Source: an uncultured Christensenellaceae bacterium (GTDB taxonomy: Bacteria; Bacillota; Clostridia; Christensenellales; Pumilibacteraceae). From it: 64,000 bases of DNA. The stretch covers positions 124,001-188,000 of the forward strand of contig CAJUPB010000002.1 of NCBI GenBank assembly GCA_910588155.1, given 5' to 3'. Below, piece after piece: positions 43,479-51,345 of the stretch. How positions within the stretch are numbered: the first letter of the stretch is position 1; every line of letters starts with the position of its first letter. A model generated the notes under the pieces. The model ran no database searches, was not told the origin of the DNA, and saw nothing but the letters and a program-made list of their open reading frames with translations. A program made the translations under genes and the position numbers.

Positions 43479-43516
43479 CCGGGCAGTGCATTGACGCGCT
43501 GCCCGGTCTTTTTTTT
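43479..43516 (+). terminator. Rho-independent terminator of the late operon
   Basis: CCGGGCAGTGC pairs with GCGCTGCCCGG (one G-T pair) around a 6-nt loop and is followed by eight T in a row after TC. It is placed to end the late phage transcript. The gap 43315-43562 holds this terminator and a GCGGGG/CCCCGC hairpin (43322-43340), and no gene was seen. Confidence 0.85.
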
Positions 43517-43562
43517 GTGCAAAAAAATTTTTGAAAAAGCCTAAAAAACAACTAAAAAAGCG

Positions 43563-43591
43563 TTGACAAATAGGCAACTATATGGTATACT
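43563..43591 (+). promoter_or_regulatory. hicAB promoter
   Basis: TTGACA at 43563-43568 and TATACT at 43586-43591 are separated by 17 bp, close to the sigma-A consensus. The repeated TATAC around the -10 may be part of a HicB operator. Confidence 0.82.
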
Positions 43592-43620
43592 ATACTCGTA
43601 AACAAGAGGAGGTACAAACG

Positions 43621-43812
43621 ATGCCGATGACAGCAAAGCAAATGGTCAAATTCCTAAAAGACCACGGGTTCGAGGAAATAAGCCAAAAAGGCTCACACCT
43701 CAAAATGAGAAACCCGGATACAGGAAGACAAACCGAAGTTCCAATGCACGCGAAAGACCTGCCGCCCGGAACGGAAAAATCAATACTCAAGCAGGCGGGG
43801 CTGAAAAAATAG
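43621..43812 (+). CDS. hicA: HicA toxin, mRNA interferase
   Basis: The 63-residue protein fits HicA. It has a short N-terminal helix (KQMVKFLKDHGF), then the GSHLKMRNP segment with the catalytic His, and ends GTEKSILKQAGL. HicA proteins cleave mRNA and are neutralised by HicB. GAGGAGG precedes the ATG at 43621. The upstream in-frame codons are not needed. It lies just beyond the late terminator and may stabilise the prophage. Confidence 0.9.
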   Translation: MPMTAKQMVKFLKDHGFEEISQKGSHLKMRNPDTGRQTEVPMHAKDLPPGTEKSILKQAGLKK

Positions 43813-43853
43813 GCCCCGACCTGCATAAAATAAAAATGAAAAGGAGAATTATC

Positions 43854-44345
43854 ATGGAAAACAAAACAGCAGCAGTAGGATGCAGAATCTACCCCGCTAT
43901 ATTTCACAAAGAAGACGATGGACAATACTCGGTGGAGTTTCCGGACTTAGGATGTGCCACCTGCGGCGAGACCTTGGAGCAAGCATTCAAAATGGCGAAA
44001 GAAGCTCTCGCCTTATGGCTTGACGATTGCGAACCCGCCGAACCTACGCCCCTCGAAAAAGTAGTAACCGAGGGGGACGACCGGGCAATGTTGGTAGAAG
44101 CCGACAGCGGCGACGACATCGTCTACTTTAAGAATTCCGAGGTGCCGCGAGCCATCGAGAACGGACTGGAAAAGAAAGGCTACACCAAATATCAAATGGC
44201 GCAAATCCTCGGAGTCGACCGCGCCTACATCTCCCGCATCGCAAAAGGGGAGCGCGTCCCTTCGGTTGATATGGCAAAGCGCATCGGCATCCTCCTCGAT
44301 TTTGATTGGCGCGTGTTTTATGCGGACGGAACTGGCGCACTGTGA
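43854..44345 (+). CDS. hicB: HicB antitoxin with C-terminal HTH domain
   Basis: The 163-residue protein has the HicB partial RNase H-like fold (YPAIFHKEDDGQYSVEFPDLGCATCGETLEQA) at about 12-55. A C-terminal XRE-type HTH (YTKYQMAQILGVDRAYISRIAKGERVPS) lies near 110-140. It should bind HicA and repress the hicAB promoter. AAGGAG precedes the ATG at 43854. A terminator follows. Confidence 0.9.
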   Translation: MENKTAAVGCRIYPAIFHKEDDGQYSVEFPDLGCATCGETLEQAFKMAKEALALWLDDCEPAEPTPLEKVVTEGDDRAMLVEADSGDDIVYFKNSEVPRAIENGLEKKGYTKYQMAQILGVDRAYISRIAKGERVPSVDMAKRIGILLDFDWRVFYADGTGAL

Positions 44346-44422
44346 TGCGCCGAGACGAACGGAATACGGGGCGTGTCGCATTTTAGAGACGCGGTCGAAC
44401 AAGTAACCGAATAAACGGAAAA

Positions 44423-44465
44423 CCCGTCAGAAGCCAAATAAACGGCTCTGACGGGCATTTTTTAT
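44423..44465 (+). terminator. hicAB terminator
   Basis: CCCGTCAG and AGCC pair with GGCT and CTGACGGG around an 8-nt loop with one bulge. CATTTTTT follows. It ends the hicAB transcript 78 bases after the hicB stop. Confidence 0.82.
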
Positions 44466-44511
44466 TATTCAAAGAAAACGCGCATAGACGAAAAGTTCAT
44501 AGTCAAAATAG

Positions 44512-44781
44512 CGGAGCGCGGAAATTCCGTGCGTAAGTAAACAAATAGAGGGCTACTTAAAGGGAAAGAGTAGTTTGCGAATATTTCAGAAATGGGGAAA
44601 TATGAAATTTGCATACCGAAACCGCGAATTTTGGTGCAAGGGATACTATGTAGATACAGTGGGAAAGAACACAAAAGCAATAAAAGAGTACATAGAGAAC
44701 CAACTGAAAGTGGATAAGGAGAGTGACCAAATAAGTATGTTTGACCCAAGAGACCCGTTTACGGGTAGCAAGAAACAGTAA
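44512..44781 (+). pseudogene. 5'-truncated IS200/IS605-type TnpA transposase
   Basis: The open frame encodes the C-terminal part, about 89 residues, of an IS200-type Y1 transposase: GYLKGKSSLRIF, REFWCKGYYVDTVGKN and DPFTG near the end. The N-terminal region with the HUH metal site is missing, so it cannot transpose. The retained GYYVDTVGKN segment is the family hallmark. It is a decayed insertion between hicAB and the S10 operon. Confidence 0.8.
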
Positions 44782-44891
44782 ATGCAAAGACTGGCAGGTC
44801 GCCATTAGCGCACTTGTGCGCAGCCAGGAAAGATTAGGGCTATGCCCGAAAATGAAATACCACCCGCTTCGCGGGTGGATATTTATTTATA
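44782..44891 (+). mobile_element. Right end of the IS200-type remnant
   Basis: The sequence after the transposase stop holds a perfect GCGCAC/GTGCGC hairpin (44808-44821) and a subterminal CCACCCG/CGGGTGG hairpin (44860-44878). This is the typical non-coding right end of IS200-like elements, which have no inverted terminal repeats. The exact end, near the ATTTATTTAT stretch, is a guess. Confidence 0.6.
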
Positions 44892-44960
44892 AGAGTTGAC
44901 AAAAAAGGAATAACGCCGAGAAAAAAGGGCAAAATTTTTTCTCAAAAGAGTGAAAAACGC

Positions 44961-44989
44961 TTGACAAAAAATGTCGGCGGTAGTAGAAT
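44961..44989 (+). promoter_or_regulatory. S10 operon promoter
   Basis: TTGACA at 44961-44966 and TAGAAT at 44984-44989 have a 17-bp spacer. It lies about 300 bp before rpsJ, giving a long leader. It separates the ribosomal operon from the IS remnant, so the prophage side does not need to supply transcription. Confidence 0.85.
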
Positions 44990-44995
44990 ATGAAA

Positions 44996-45287
44996 GCTAT
45001 GCTCAAAGTATGCGCTTTTTTTGCGCCCCTTTAAAGGCATAGCGGGGCTTATACGGTATGAAGACGGAGATTGCCGCGCTTAAATTTTAGCGGGGTGCGG
45101 AGAACTTCGTCGGACCGACAGCGACGGGCTTGACCCGTTGCGCCCGCGATAGCGTCTTTCATAATTATATGTGTCGGGGACTTTGAGGTTCGACCGTGGT
45201 CGAAAACCGAAAGTCCGAAAATTTCGCCCCCGATTTTGACACACGGGAGACGGTGGTAGCGGTGAAATGCTATGGAGGTTAAAGTAA
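44996..45287 (+). ncRNA. Structured 5' leader of the S10 operon
   Basis: The leader contains a GCTATGC/GCATAGC hairpin at its start (44996-45043). A GCGACGGG/CCCGTTGC hairpin follows (45120-45142). A long two-part stem lies at 45171-45242, where GTGTC and TCGGGG pair with CCCCGA and GACAC, and the inner GGACTTT and GGTTCGACC pair with GGTCGA-ACC and AAAGTCC. No long T-run follows, so it is not a plain terminator. Autoregulation of S10 operons by a ribosomal protein binding the leader is known in E. coli (L4). A similar role here is inferred. Confidence 0.55.
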
Positions 45288-45596
45288 ATGGCAGGACAGA
45301 AGATACGTATCAAACTCAAAGCTTACGACCACAACGTGATTGACCAGTCGGCGGCGCGTATAGTGGAAACGGCGAAGAGAACGGGCACCAAGGTCAGCGG
45401 ACCCATTCCCCTTCCGACGGACAGGGAAGTGGTGACCATACTGCGTGCGGTGCATAAGTATAAGGATTCGAGAGAACAATTTGAGATTCTTACGCATAAG
45501 AGACTCATTGACATCTATAATCCCTCGGCAAAGACGGTCGACTCGCTTATGAAGCTCGACTTGCCGGCGGGTGTGGACATTCAGATAAAGCTTTAA
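45288..45596 (+). CDS. rpsJ: Ribosomal protein S10
   Basis: The 102-residue product is a full-length S10: QKIRIKLKAYDHNVIDQSA at the N-terminus, then GPIPLPTDREVVTILRAVHKYKDSREQFE. It is part of the 30S head and, as NusE, of antitermination complexes. It is the first gene of the S10 operon with GGAGG upstream. Confidence 0.98.
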   Translation: MAGQKIRIKLKAYDHNVIDQSAARIVETAKRTGTKVSGPIPLPTDREVVTILRAVHKYKDSREQFEILTHKRLIDIYNPSAKTVDSLMKLDLPAGVDIQIKL

Positions 45597-45618
45597 GGAC
45601 TTGCGGAGGTAAAGTAAC

Positions 45619-46308
45619 GTGAAAAAAGCTATTTTGGGCCGCAAAGTCGGCATGACGCAAATATTCGACGAAACAGGACTGATGATTCCCGTAACCGTAG
45701 TGGAGGCAGGTCCGGTGACCGTATTGGGTATAAGGACGCAGGAGCGCAACGGTTACAGCTCGGTGCAACTCGCTTACGAGGACGCGGCTGCGGGCAAGAC
45801 GGTCAAGTACAAGAAAGGCGACAAGGACAAGCAGTACACGCCGTACAAGGGTGTGAACAAGCCGCAGGTCGGCGAGTTCGAAAAGGCGGGTATCGCTCCC
45901 AAGCGCGTGATTGCGGAGTTCAAACTCGAAAACGCCGAGAGTTATGAAATAGGCAAGCAAATCACTTGCGATATATTCGAAAACGGCGACAGAGTGGACG
46001 TATCGGGCGTGACGAAAGGCAGAGGCTTCACGGGCGCGATAAAGCGTTGGAACTTCCATCGCTTGAAGATGAGCCACGGTACCGGCCCCGTTCATCGCGA
46101 ACGCGGTTCCACGGGTGCGAACTCGACGCCGAGCAAGGTTATCAAAGGCTTGAAGATGGCGGGTCAGTACGGACACGAGAACGTGACGATACAGAACCTC
46201 ACCGTCGTCAAGGTGGACAAAGAGAGAAACGTACTTCTTATACGCGGCGCGGTTCCCGGACCCAAGGGCGGACTCGTTACGGTAAAGGATACGGTTAAGA
46301 AGAAGTGA
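45619..46308 (+). CDS. rplC: Ribosomal protein L3
   Basis: The 229-residue protein starts with GTG at 45619 after GGAGG. It has ILGRKVGMTQIFDE at the N-terminus. The conserved loop GRGFTGAIKRWNFHRLKMSHG near 134 reaches the peptidyl-transferase region. Length is normal for bacteria. Confidence 0.98.
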   Translation: MKKAILGRKVGMTQIFDETGLMIPVTVVEAGPVTVLGIRTQERNGYSSVQLAYEDAAAGKTVKYKKGDKDKQYTPYKGVNKPQVGEFEKAGIAPKRVIAEFKLENAESYEIGKQITCDIFENGDRVDVSGVTKGRGFTGAIKRWNFHRLKMSHGTGPVHRERGSTGANSTPSKVIKGLKMAGQYGHENVTIQNLTVVKVDKERNVLLIRGAVPGPKGGLVTVKDTVKKK

Positions 46309-46323
46309 GCGGAGGAGAAATAA

Positions 46324-46950
46324 ATGCCTACTATCGATATATTGAAACAGACCGGCGAGAAAGCGGGTGTCCTCGAATTGGACGACAGCGTTTTCGGAGT
46401 CGAGTATAACGAGCCGCTCATTCATCAGGCGGTCGTAGCACAGCTGAACAATGCGCGTCAGGGAACGAAGAGCGCGTTGACCAGAACGGAAGTAAGAGGC
46501 GGCGGCATCAAGCCGTGGAGACAGAAGGGCACCGGCAGGGCGCGTCAAGGCTCTATCAGAGCGCCGCAGTGGAACAAGGGCGGCGTGGTATTCGCGCCGA
46601 AGCCCAGAGACTTTTCGCAGAAAATCAATAAGACGGCAAAGGTCGGCGCAATGAAATCGGCGCTTTCCAAGAAACTCGCGGACGGACAGATTGTCGTCGT
46701 GGATGAGATTAAACTTGCCGAAGCGAAAACAAAAGAAATGGTTAAGGTAGTCAAAGCACTCGGACTGGAAAAGAATGTGGTGCTGTGCCTTACCGAAACC
46801 GACGCGGACGTGGTCAGAGCGGCAAACAATCTTCCCAACGTGACGACGGTTGCAAGCGAACTTGCGAGCGTTTACGACGTTGTGGCGGGAACGAAATTCG
46901 TTGCCACGAAAGCGGCTATCGAGAAAATTACGGAGAGGTGCAAGGCATAA
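46324..46950 (+). CDS. rplD: Ribosomal protein L4
   Basis: The 208-residue protein carries the extended tunnel loop (RGGGIKPWRQKGTGRARQGS near 58-77) and a normal globular domain. In E. coli it also represses its own operon. It overlaps rplW by one base (TAATG). Confidence 0.98.
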   Translation: MPTIDILKQTGEKAGVLELDDSVFGVEYNEPLIHQAVVAQLNNARQGTKSALTRTEVRGGGIKPWRQKGTGRARQGSIRAPQWNKGGVVFAPKPRDFSQKINKTAKVGAMKSALSKKLADGQIVVVDEIKLAEAKTKEMVKVVKALGLEKNVVLCLTETDADVVRAANNLPNVTTVASELASVYDVVAGTKFVATKAAIEKITERCKA

Positions 46951-47240
46951 TGAACGCATACGACATAATCAGAAAGCCTATAATCACCGAGAAAGGCAAC
47001 GAAGGTATCGCGAACAAAAAGTACACGTTCGTCGTGGCGAAAGACGCGAACAAAACCCAAATCAAAGCTGCGGTCGAAGAGATTTTCAAAGTGAAAGTCA
47101 AGAAAGTAAACACCGTCAACGTTCGCGGCAAGTATAAGAGACAAGGCAGAACGGAGGGCTATACTTCGTCGTATAAAAAGGCGTACGTGCAGCTCACCGC
47201 GGACAGCAAAGCCATCGAGTTCTTCGAGAGTATGGCTTAA
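46950..47240 (+). CDS. rplW: Ribosomal protein L23
   Basis: The 96-residue protein has DIIRKPIITEKG, KYTFVVAKDANKTQIKAAVE and KKVNTVNVRGK, typical of L23. It sits at the tunnel exit and docks trigger factor and SRP. The ATG at 46950 overlaps the L4 stop. Confidence 0.98.
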   Translation: MNAYDIIRKPIITEKGNEGIANKKYTFVVAKDANKTQIKAAVEEIFKVKVKKVNTVNVRGKYKRQGRTEGYTSSYKKAYVQLTADSKAIEFFESMA

Positions 47241-47276
47241 AGACGCGGATTGAACAGTTAAGGAGAGAATTGAATT

Positions 47277-48104
47277 ATGGCTATAAAGAGATATAAGCCG
47301 ATAACTCCGGGTACCCGCCAAAAGACGGTCAGCGCGTTCACCGAAATAACGACGACCACCCCGGAAAAATCGCTTCTGGAAGTGCAGAGCAAATCGGGCG
47401 GAAGAAACAGCAACGGTCGGATAACCGTTCGCCACAAGGGCGGCGGAAACCGCAGAAAGTACAGAATAATCGACTTCAAGCGCAATAAGGACGGCATTCC
47501 CGCAAAGGTCAGCGAAATCGAATACGACCCCAACCGTACTTCGTACATCGCGCTCCTGACGTATGCGGACGGCGAAAAGAGATATATTCTCGCTCCCGTC
47601 GGACTCAATCAGGGCGATACCGTCATAAGCGGACCGGAAGCCGACATCAAAGCGGGAAACGCATTGCCGTTGGAAAACATTCCCGTGGGTACTATGGTGC
47701 ACAACATCGAAATGCAACCGGGCAAGGGCGGACAGATTGCCAAGGCGGCGGGCAGCAGTGCGCAGCTTATGGCAAAAGAAGGCAAGTACGCGACGTTGAA
47801 GTTACCGTCCGGCGAAATGAGAATGATACCGATTGCTTGCAGAGCGACGGTCGGTCAGGTCGGAAATCTCGACCACGAGTTGGTGTCGCTCGGCAAAGCC
47901 GGCAGAAAGCGTCATATGGGTATCCGTCCCACCGTCCGCGGTGTGGTTATGAACCCCTGCGACCACCCTCACGGAGGCGGTGAAGGAAAATCTCCGATAG
48001 GCAGGCCCACGCCGGTTACGCCTTGGGGCAGACCGACGCTCGGTTACAAGACGAGAAAGAAGCATAAGGCAAGCGACAAGTTCATTGTCAAGCGCATCAA
48101 TTAG
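47277..48104 (+). CDS. rplB: Ribosomal protein L2
   Basis: The 275-residue protein shows RYKPITPGTRQ, GGGNRRKYRIIDFKRNKDG and the C-terminal GVVMNPCDHPHGGGEGKSPIG segment near the catalytic centre. It is full length, and AAGGAGAG precedes it. Confidence 0.98.
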   Translation: MAIKRYKPITPGTRQKTVSAFTEITTTTPEKSLLEVQSKSGGRNSNGRITVRHKGGGNRRKYRIIDFKRNKDGIPAKVSEIEYDPNRTSYIALLTYADGEKRYILAPVGLNQGDTVISGPEADIKAGNALPLENIPVGTMVHNIEMQPGKGGQIAKAAGSSAQLMAKEGKYATLKLPSGEMRMIPIACRATVGQVGNLDHELVSLGKAGRKRHMGIRPTVRGVVMNPCDHPHGGGEGKSPIGRPTPVTPWGRPTLGYKTRKKHKASDKFIVKRIN

Positions 48105-48116
48105 AGGTGAAGCAAG

Positions 48117-48395
48117 ATGTCAAGAAGCGTTAAGAAAGGTCCCTACGTCGAAGAGCGCCTGTTAAACAGAGTGCGCGCGCAGCAGGACACCACCGATAAA
48201 AAAGTCATTAAGACCTGGTCGAGAAGCTCGACGATATTCCCCGAATTCGTGGGTTGCACGATTGCCGTTCACGACGGTCGCAAGCACGTTCCCGTCTATT
48301 GCACCGAAGAAATGGTCGGACACAAGCTGGGCGAGTTTGCGCCCACCCGCACGTTTAAGGGGCACGCCGGAGAAAAGACGGCGAAGGGCAGATAG
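48117..48395 (+). CDS. rpsS: Ribosomal protein S19
   Basis: The 92-residue protein has SRSVKKGPYVEERLL, then TWSRSSTIFPEFVG and the HKLGEFAPTRTFKGH signature. It lies in the 30S head beside S13. Standard position after rplB. Confidence 0.98.
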   Translation: MSRSVKKGPYVEERLLNRVRAQQDTTDKKVIKTWSRSSTIFPEFVGCTIAVHDGRKHVPVYCTEEMVGHKLGEFAPTRTFKGHAGEKTAKGR

Positions 48396-48406
48396 GAGTT
48401 AAGGCA

Positions 48407-48805
48407 ATGGCAAAAAGAATGAGAGAAAAGGCGGAAAGCCGCAAAGAGAACAGAAAGAATCAGCGTCCCACGGCGCACGCAAGATATATCCGCATATCGC
48501 CCACCAAAGTCAGAGTGGTAATCGACACCGTTCGCGGCAAGTCGGTAAACGAAGCTCTCGCAATCTTGAAGGCGACGCCGAAAGCGGCGAGCGAAGCGGT
48601 CTATAAGGTCATAGCGTCCGCAGCGGCGAACGCAGAGCATAACAAGGATATGTCCAGAGACAGCTTGTATGTTGCGGAAATATTCGCGGATTGCGGTCCC
48701 ATTCTCAAAAGAATGAATCCCGTTTCGAAGGGCAGAGGACACCGCATCAACAAGAGAACCAGCCACATAACGGCTATACTCGACACGTTCAAGGAGGTCA
48801 AATAA
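48407..48805 (+). CDS. rplV: Ribosomal protein L22
   Basis: The 132-residue protein has a basic, Lys/Arg/Glu-rich N-terminal extension of about 22 residues before the conserved HARYIRISPTKVRVVIDTVRGK. The C-terminal tunnel loop KRMNPVSKGRGHRINKRTSH is intact. It overlaps rpsC by one base. Confidence 0.97.
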   Translation: MAKRMREKAESRKENRKNQRPTAHARYIRISPTKVRVVIDTVRGKSVNEALAILKATPKAASEAVYKVIASAAANAEHNKDMSRDSLYVAEIFADCGPILKRMNPVSKGRGHRINKRTSHITAILDTFKEVK

Positions 48806-49467
48806 TGGGTCAGAAAGTCAATCCCCACGGTCTGCGTGTGGGCGTAATAGACGGCTGGAACGCTCAATGGTACGCAGGCAAAAAAGATTTTGCCGACAAC
48901 CTTTACGAGGACTATAAAATCCGTCAGTATATCAAAAAGACTTACTATGCATACGGCATCTCCCGCATAGCGTTGGAGCGTGCGCAAGGCAAGGTTATAA
49001 TCGATATACACACCTCCAAGCCCGGTATGATAATCGGACAGAAGGGCGCGGGCGTCGAAAAGCTCAAAAAGGAAATAGCCAAAATCGTAAACGGCAAGAC
49101 GGTAAGCCTTAACGTGCTCGAAGTTAAGCGTCCCGATATGGATGCGACGCTGGTTGCCGAAAACGTTGCGGCGCAGCTCGAAAAGAGAAGTTCTTTCCGC
49201 AGAACGATGAAGCAGGCAATGTCGAGAGTTATGAAGAGCGGCGCGAAAGGCGTGAAGATTATGGTTTCCGGTCGTCTCGACGGCGCGGAAATAGCCAGAA
49301 GCGAACACTATCACGAGGGTTCGATACCTCTGCAAACGTTGCGTGCCGATATAGATTACGGTACGGCGCAAGCACATACGACGTTCGGTATAATAGGCGT
49401 CAAGGTATGGGTTTACAAGGGCGAGATTCTCGCAAAGCTCGCTCCCTCGGAAGGAGGACAGAAATAA
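48805..49467 (+). CDS. rpsC: Ribosomal protein S3
   Basis: The 220-residue protein opens GQKVNPHGLRVGVIDGW. It has the KH domain with GMIIGQKGAGVEKLKKEI near 73 and the C-terminal SEHYHEGSIPLQTLRADIDYG segment. It lines the mRNA entry channel. Confidence 0.98.
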   Translation: MGQKVNPHGLRVGVIDGWNAQWYAGKKDFADNLYEDYKIRQYIKKTYYAYGISRIALERAQGKVIIDIHTSKPGMIIGQKGAGVEKLKKEIAKIVNGKTVSLNVLEVKRPDMDATLVAENVAAQLEKRSSFRRTMKQAMSRVMKSGAKGVKIMVSGRLDGAEIARSEHYHEGSIPLQTLRADIDYGTAQAHTTFGIIGVKVWVYKGEILAKLAPSEGGQK

Positions 49468-49468
49468 T

Positions 49469-49918
49469 ATGTTAATGCCGAAGAGAGTAAAGCGGCGCAA
49501 AGTACAGCGCGGCAGAATGAAAGGAAAGGCGAACAGCGGCAACAAAGTCGCTTACGGCGAATACGGTTTGGCGTCTTTGGACTGCGGTTGGATAACTTCC
49601 AACCAAATAGAGGCGGCGCGTATCGCAATGACGAGATATATCAAGCGCGGCGGACAGGTTTGGATAGACATATTCCCGCACAAGCCGATAACGAAGAAAC
49701 CCGCCGAAACCCGTATGGGAAGCGGAAAAGGTTCTCCCGAATATTGGGCAGCCGTCGTAAAGCCGGGCAGAGTTATGTTTGAAATAGCGGGCGTGGCGGA
49801 GGACGTCGCGAGAGAGGCGTTGCGCCTTGCTTCGCACAAACTCCCCGTTCGTTGCAAGATAGTCAAGAAAGACGAGGCGGAAGCCGCAAGCTCCGAGAAA
49901 GAGGAGGTCAACGAATAA
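49469..49918 (+). CDS. rplP: Ribosomal protein L16
   Basis: The 149-residue protein begins LMPKRVKRRKVQRGRMKG and contains the RMGSGKGSPEYWAAVVKPGR signature near 81. It is a little longer than usual because of a Glu/Ala-rich C-terminal tail. It overlaps rpmC by one base. Confidence 0.98.
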   Translation: MLMPKRVKRRKVQRGRMKGKANSGNKVAYGEYGLASLDCGWITSNQIEAARIAMTRYIKRGGQVWIDIFPHKPITKKPAETRMGSGKGSPEYWAAVVKPGRVMFEIAGVAEDVAREALRLASHKLPVRCKIVKKDEAEAASSEKEEVNE

Positions 49919-50118
49919 TGAAAGCAAGCGAAATTCACGCTTTGAAAGACGACGAGTTGAAAGTCAAGCTTTCCGAGCTGAAACAGGAACTCTTCAATCT
50001 GCGCTTTTCGCACGCTACCGGGCAGCTCAACAACCCTATGCAGATGAGTAAGTGCAAGAAAGACATCGCCCGCATTAAGACGGTAATGCGCGAGCGCGAA
50101 CTGAAAGCAAAGGCTTGA
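49918..50118 (+). CDS. rpmC: Ribosomal protein L29
   Basis: The 66-residue helical hairpin protein has DELKVKLSELKQELFNLRFSHATGQL and KKDIARIKTVMRERE, both standard for L29. It lies beside L23 at the tunnel exit. GAGGAGG precedes the ATG. Confidence 0.98.
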   Translation: MKASEIHALKDDELKVKLSELKQELFNLRFSHATGQLNNPMQMSKCKKDIARIKTVMRERELKAKA

Positions 50119-50128
50119 AGGAGAGGTT

Positions 50129-50386
50129 ATGGAAGAAAGAAATAACAGAAAAGTCAGAGAGGGCGTAGTCGTAAGCAATAAAATGGATAAGACGATTGTC
50201 GTGGCCATTCGAGACAAAGCAAAACATCCCCTCTACAAAAAGACCATAAACAAGACGAAAAAGCTTAAAGCACACGACGAGAACAACGAGTGCGGAATAG
50301 GCGATACCGTCGAGGTCACCGAAACCAGACACCTGTCCAAGGATAAGTGTTGGAGACTTTCGAAGATTATAGAAAAGGCGAAGTAA
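50129..50386 (+). CDS. rpsQ: Ribosomal protein S17
   Basis: The 85-residue OB-fold protein has the signature VVSNKMDKTIVV, then KHPLYKKTINKTKKLKAHDENN and the family end. A 76-bp gap to rplN holds no gene. Confidence 0.98.
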   Translation: MEERNNRKVREGVVVSNKMDKTIVVAIRDKAKHPLYKKTINKTKKLKAHDENNECGIGDTVEVTETRHLSKDKCWRLSKIIEKAK

Positions 50387-50462
50387 GCCGCGGCGAAAGC
50401 GGCGGTTAAGTCCGAACGGGCAGACCCCTTCGGCGCGAAAACAAAACGGAGTAAAGAGTATT

Positions 50463-50831
50463 ATGATACAACCCCAGACATATTTAAAAGCAGCCGACAA
50501 CAGCGGCGCGAAAGAGATTATGTGTATACGGGTGCTGGGCGGTTCTTTCAGGCGCAGCGGCAATATCGGCGACGTCATCATTGCGTCGGTAAAGTCTGCT
50601 AACCCCGGCGGAGCAGTGAAAAAAGGCGACGTCGTAAAGGCAGTCATAGTCCGCACCAATAAAGGCGTCAACCGTCCCGACGGTTCGCATATTCGCTTCG
50701 ACGACAATGCGGCGGTCATTATCGACAACCAGAAACAGCCGCGCGGAAGCCGTATATTCGGACCGATAGCGAGAGAGCTTCGCGACAAAGACTATATGAA
50801 AATTATATCTTTGGCGCCGGAAGTGCTTTAA
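50463..50831 (+). CDS. rplN: Ribosomal protein L14
   Basis: The 122-residue protein begins MIQPQTYLKAADNSGAKEIMC and contains RPDGSHIRFDDNAAVIID and GSRIFGPIARELR, all standard for L14. It contacts 16S rRNA at a subunit bridge. Confidence 0.98.
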   Translation: MIQPQTYLKAADNSGAKEIMCIRVLGGSFRRSGNIGDVIIASVKSANPGGAVKKGDVVKAVIVRTNKGVNRPDGSHIRFDDNAAVIIDNQKQPRGSRIFGPIARELRDKDYMKIISLAPEVL

Positions 50832-50845
50832 GGAGGACAGCAACG

Positions 50846-51337
50846 ATGAGTTTGAACGTAAAAACAGGCGACAACGTAGTTGTCATAGCGGGCAAGGATA
50901 AGGGCAAGACCGGCAGAGTGCTTTCGGTCAACACCGCAAAAAGCACGGTTAAAGTCGAAGGCAGAAATATGGTCACGAAACACGTGAAGCCGAGAGGTCC
51001 GCAGCAGCCGGGCGGAAAGAATACCGAACCCGGAAATATCGACGTCAGCAACGTGCAGATAATCTGTCCGTCCTGCAACAAGGCGACCAGAGTCAGAGCG
51101 GGCGAGTCCGACGGCAAGAAAGTGCGTGTTTGCATCAAGTGCGGGGCTTCCCTCGACGCAAAGATGAAGGCGGATAAAAAGAAAGGCAAAGACGCCGAAA
51201 AGAAACCCGCCAAGAAGACGACCAAAAAGAAAGAAGAAGCCGTCGAAGAAGTGAAGACGGAAGAGACTGTCGAATCTGCGGAAACCAAAGAGAAGAAACC
51301 TGCCGCAAAGAAAAAGACGGTTAAAGAGAGCAAGTAG
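50846..51337 (+). CDS. rplX: Ribosomal protein L24 with long charged C-terminal extension
   Basis: The N-terminal KOW part (TGDNVVVIAGKDKGKTGRVL) and the zinc-knuckle-like IICPSCNKATRVR...RVCIKCG segment are typical of L24. The protein is 163 residues, about 60 longer than usual. The extra residues form a Lys/Glu/Ala low-complexity tail with repeated KK and EE blocks. The tail begins near residue 105 and should project from the 50S surface. Confidence 0.95.
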   Translation: MSLNVKTGDNVVVIAGKDKGKTGRVLSVNTAKSTVKVEGRNMVTKHVKPRGPQQPGGKNTEPGNIDVSNVQIICPSCNKATRVRAGESDGKKVRVCIKCGASLDAKMKADKKKGKDAEKKPAKKTTKKKEEAVEEVKTEETVESAETKEKKPAAKKKTVKESK

Positions 51338-51345
51338 GAGGACGT

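Noticed and set aside
44782..44891. tRNA-like gene suggested by two hairpins
   Set aside because: There is no acceptor stem, anticodon arm or T-loop pattern. The sequence fits an IS200-type right end.
44896..44901. Possible promoter TTGACA upstream of the S10 promoter
   Set aside because: No -10-like hexamer lies 16-18 bases downstream.
43315..45287. Prophage right attachment site
   Set aside because: The left end is outside the window, so no direct repeat pair can be compared, and no tRNA gene was seen here.
45547..46959. Minus-strand open frame of 470 codons opposite rplC and rplD
   Set aside because: It is a mirror of highly conserved ribosomal genes and has no recognisable protein features.
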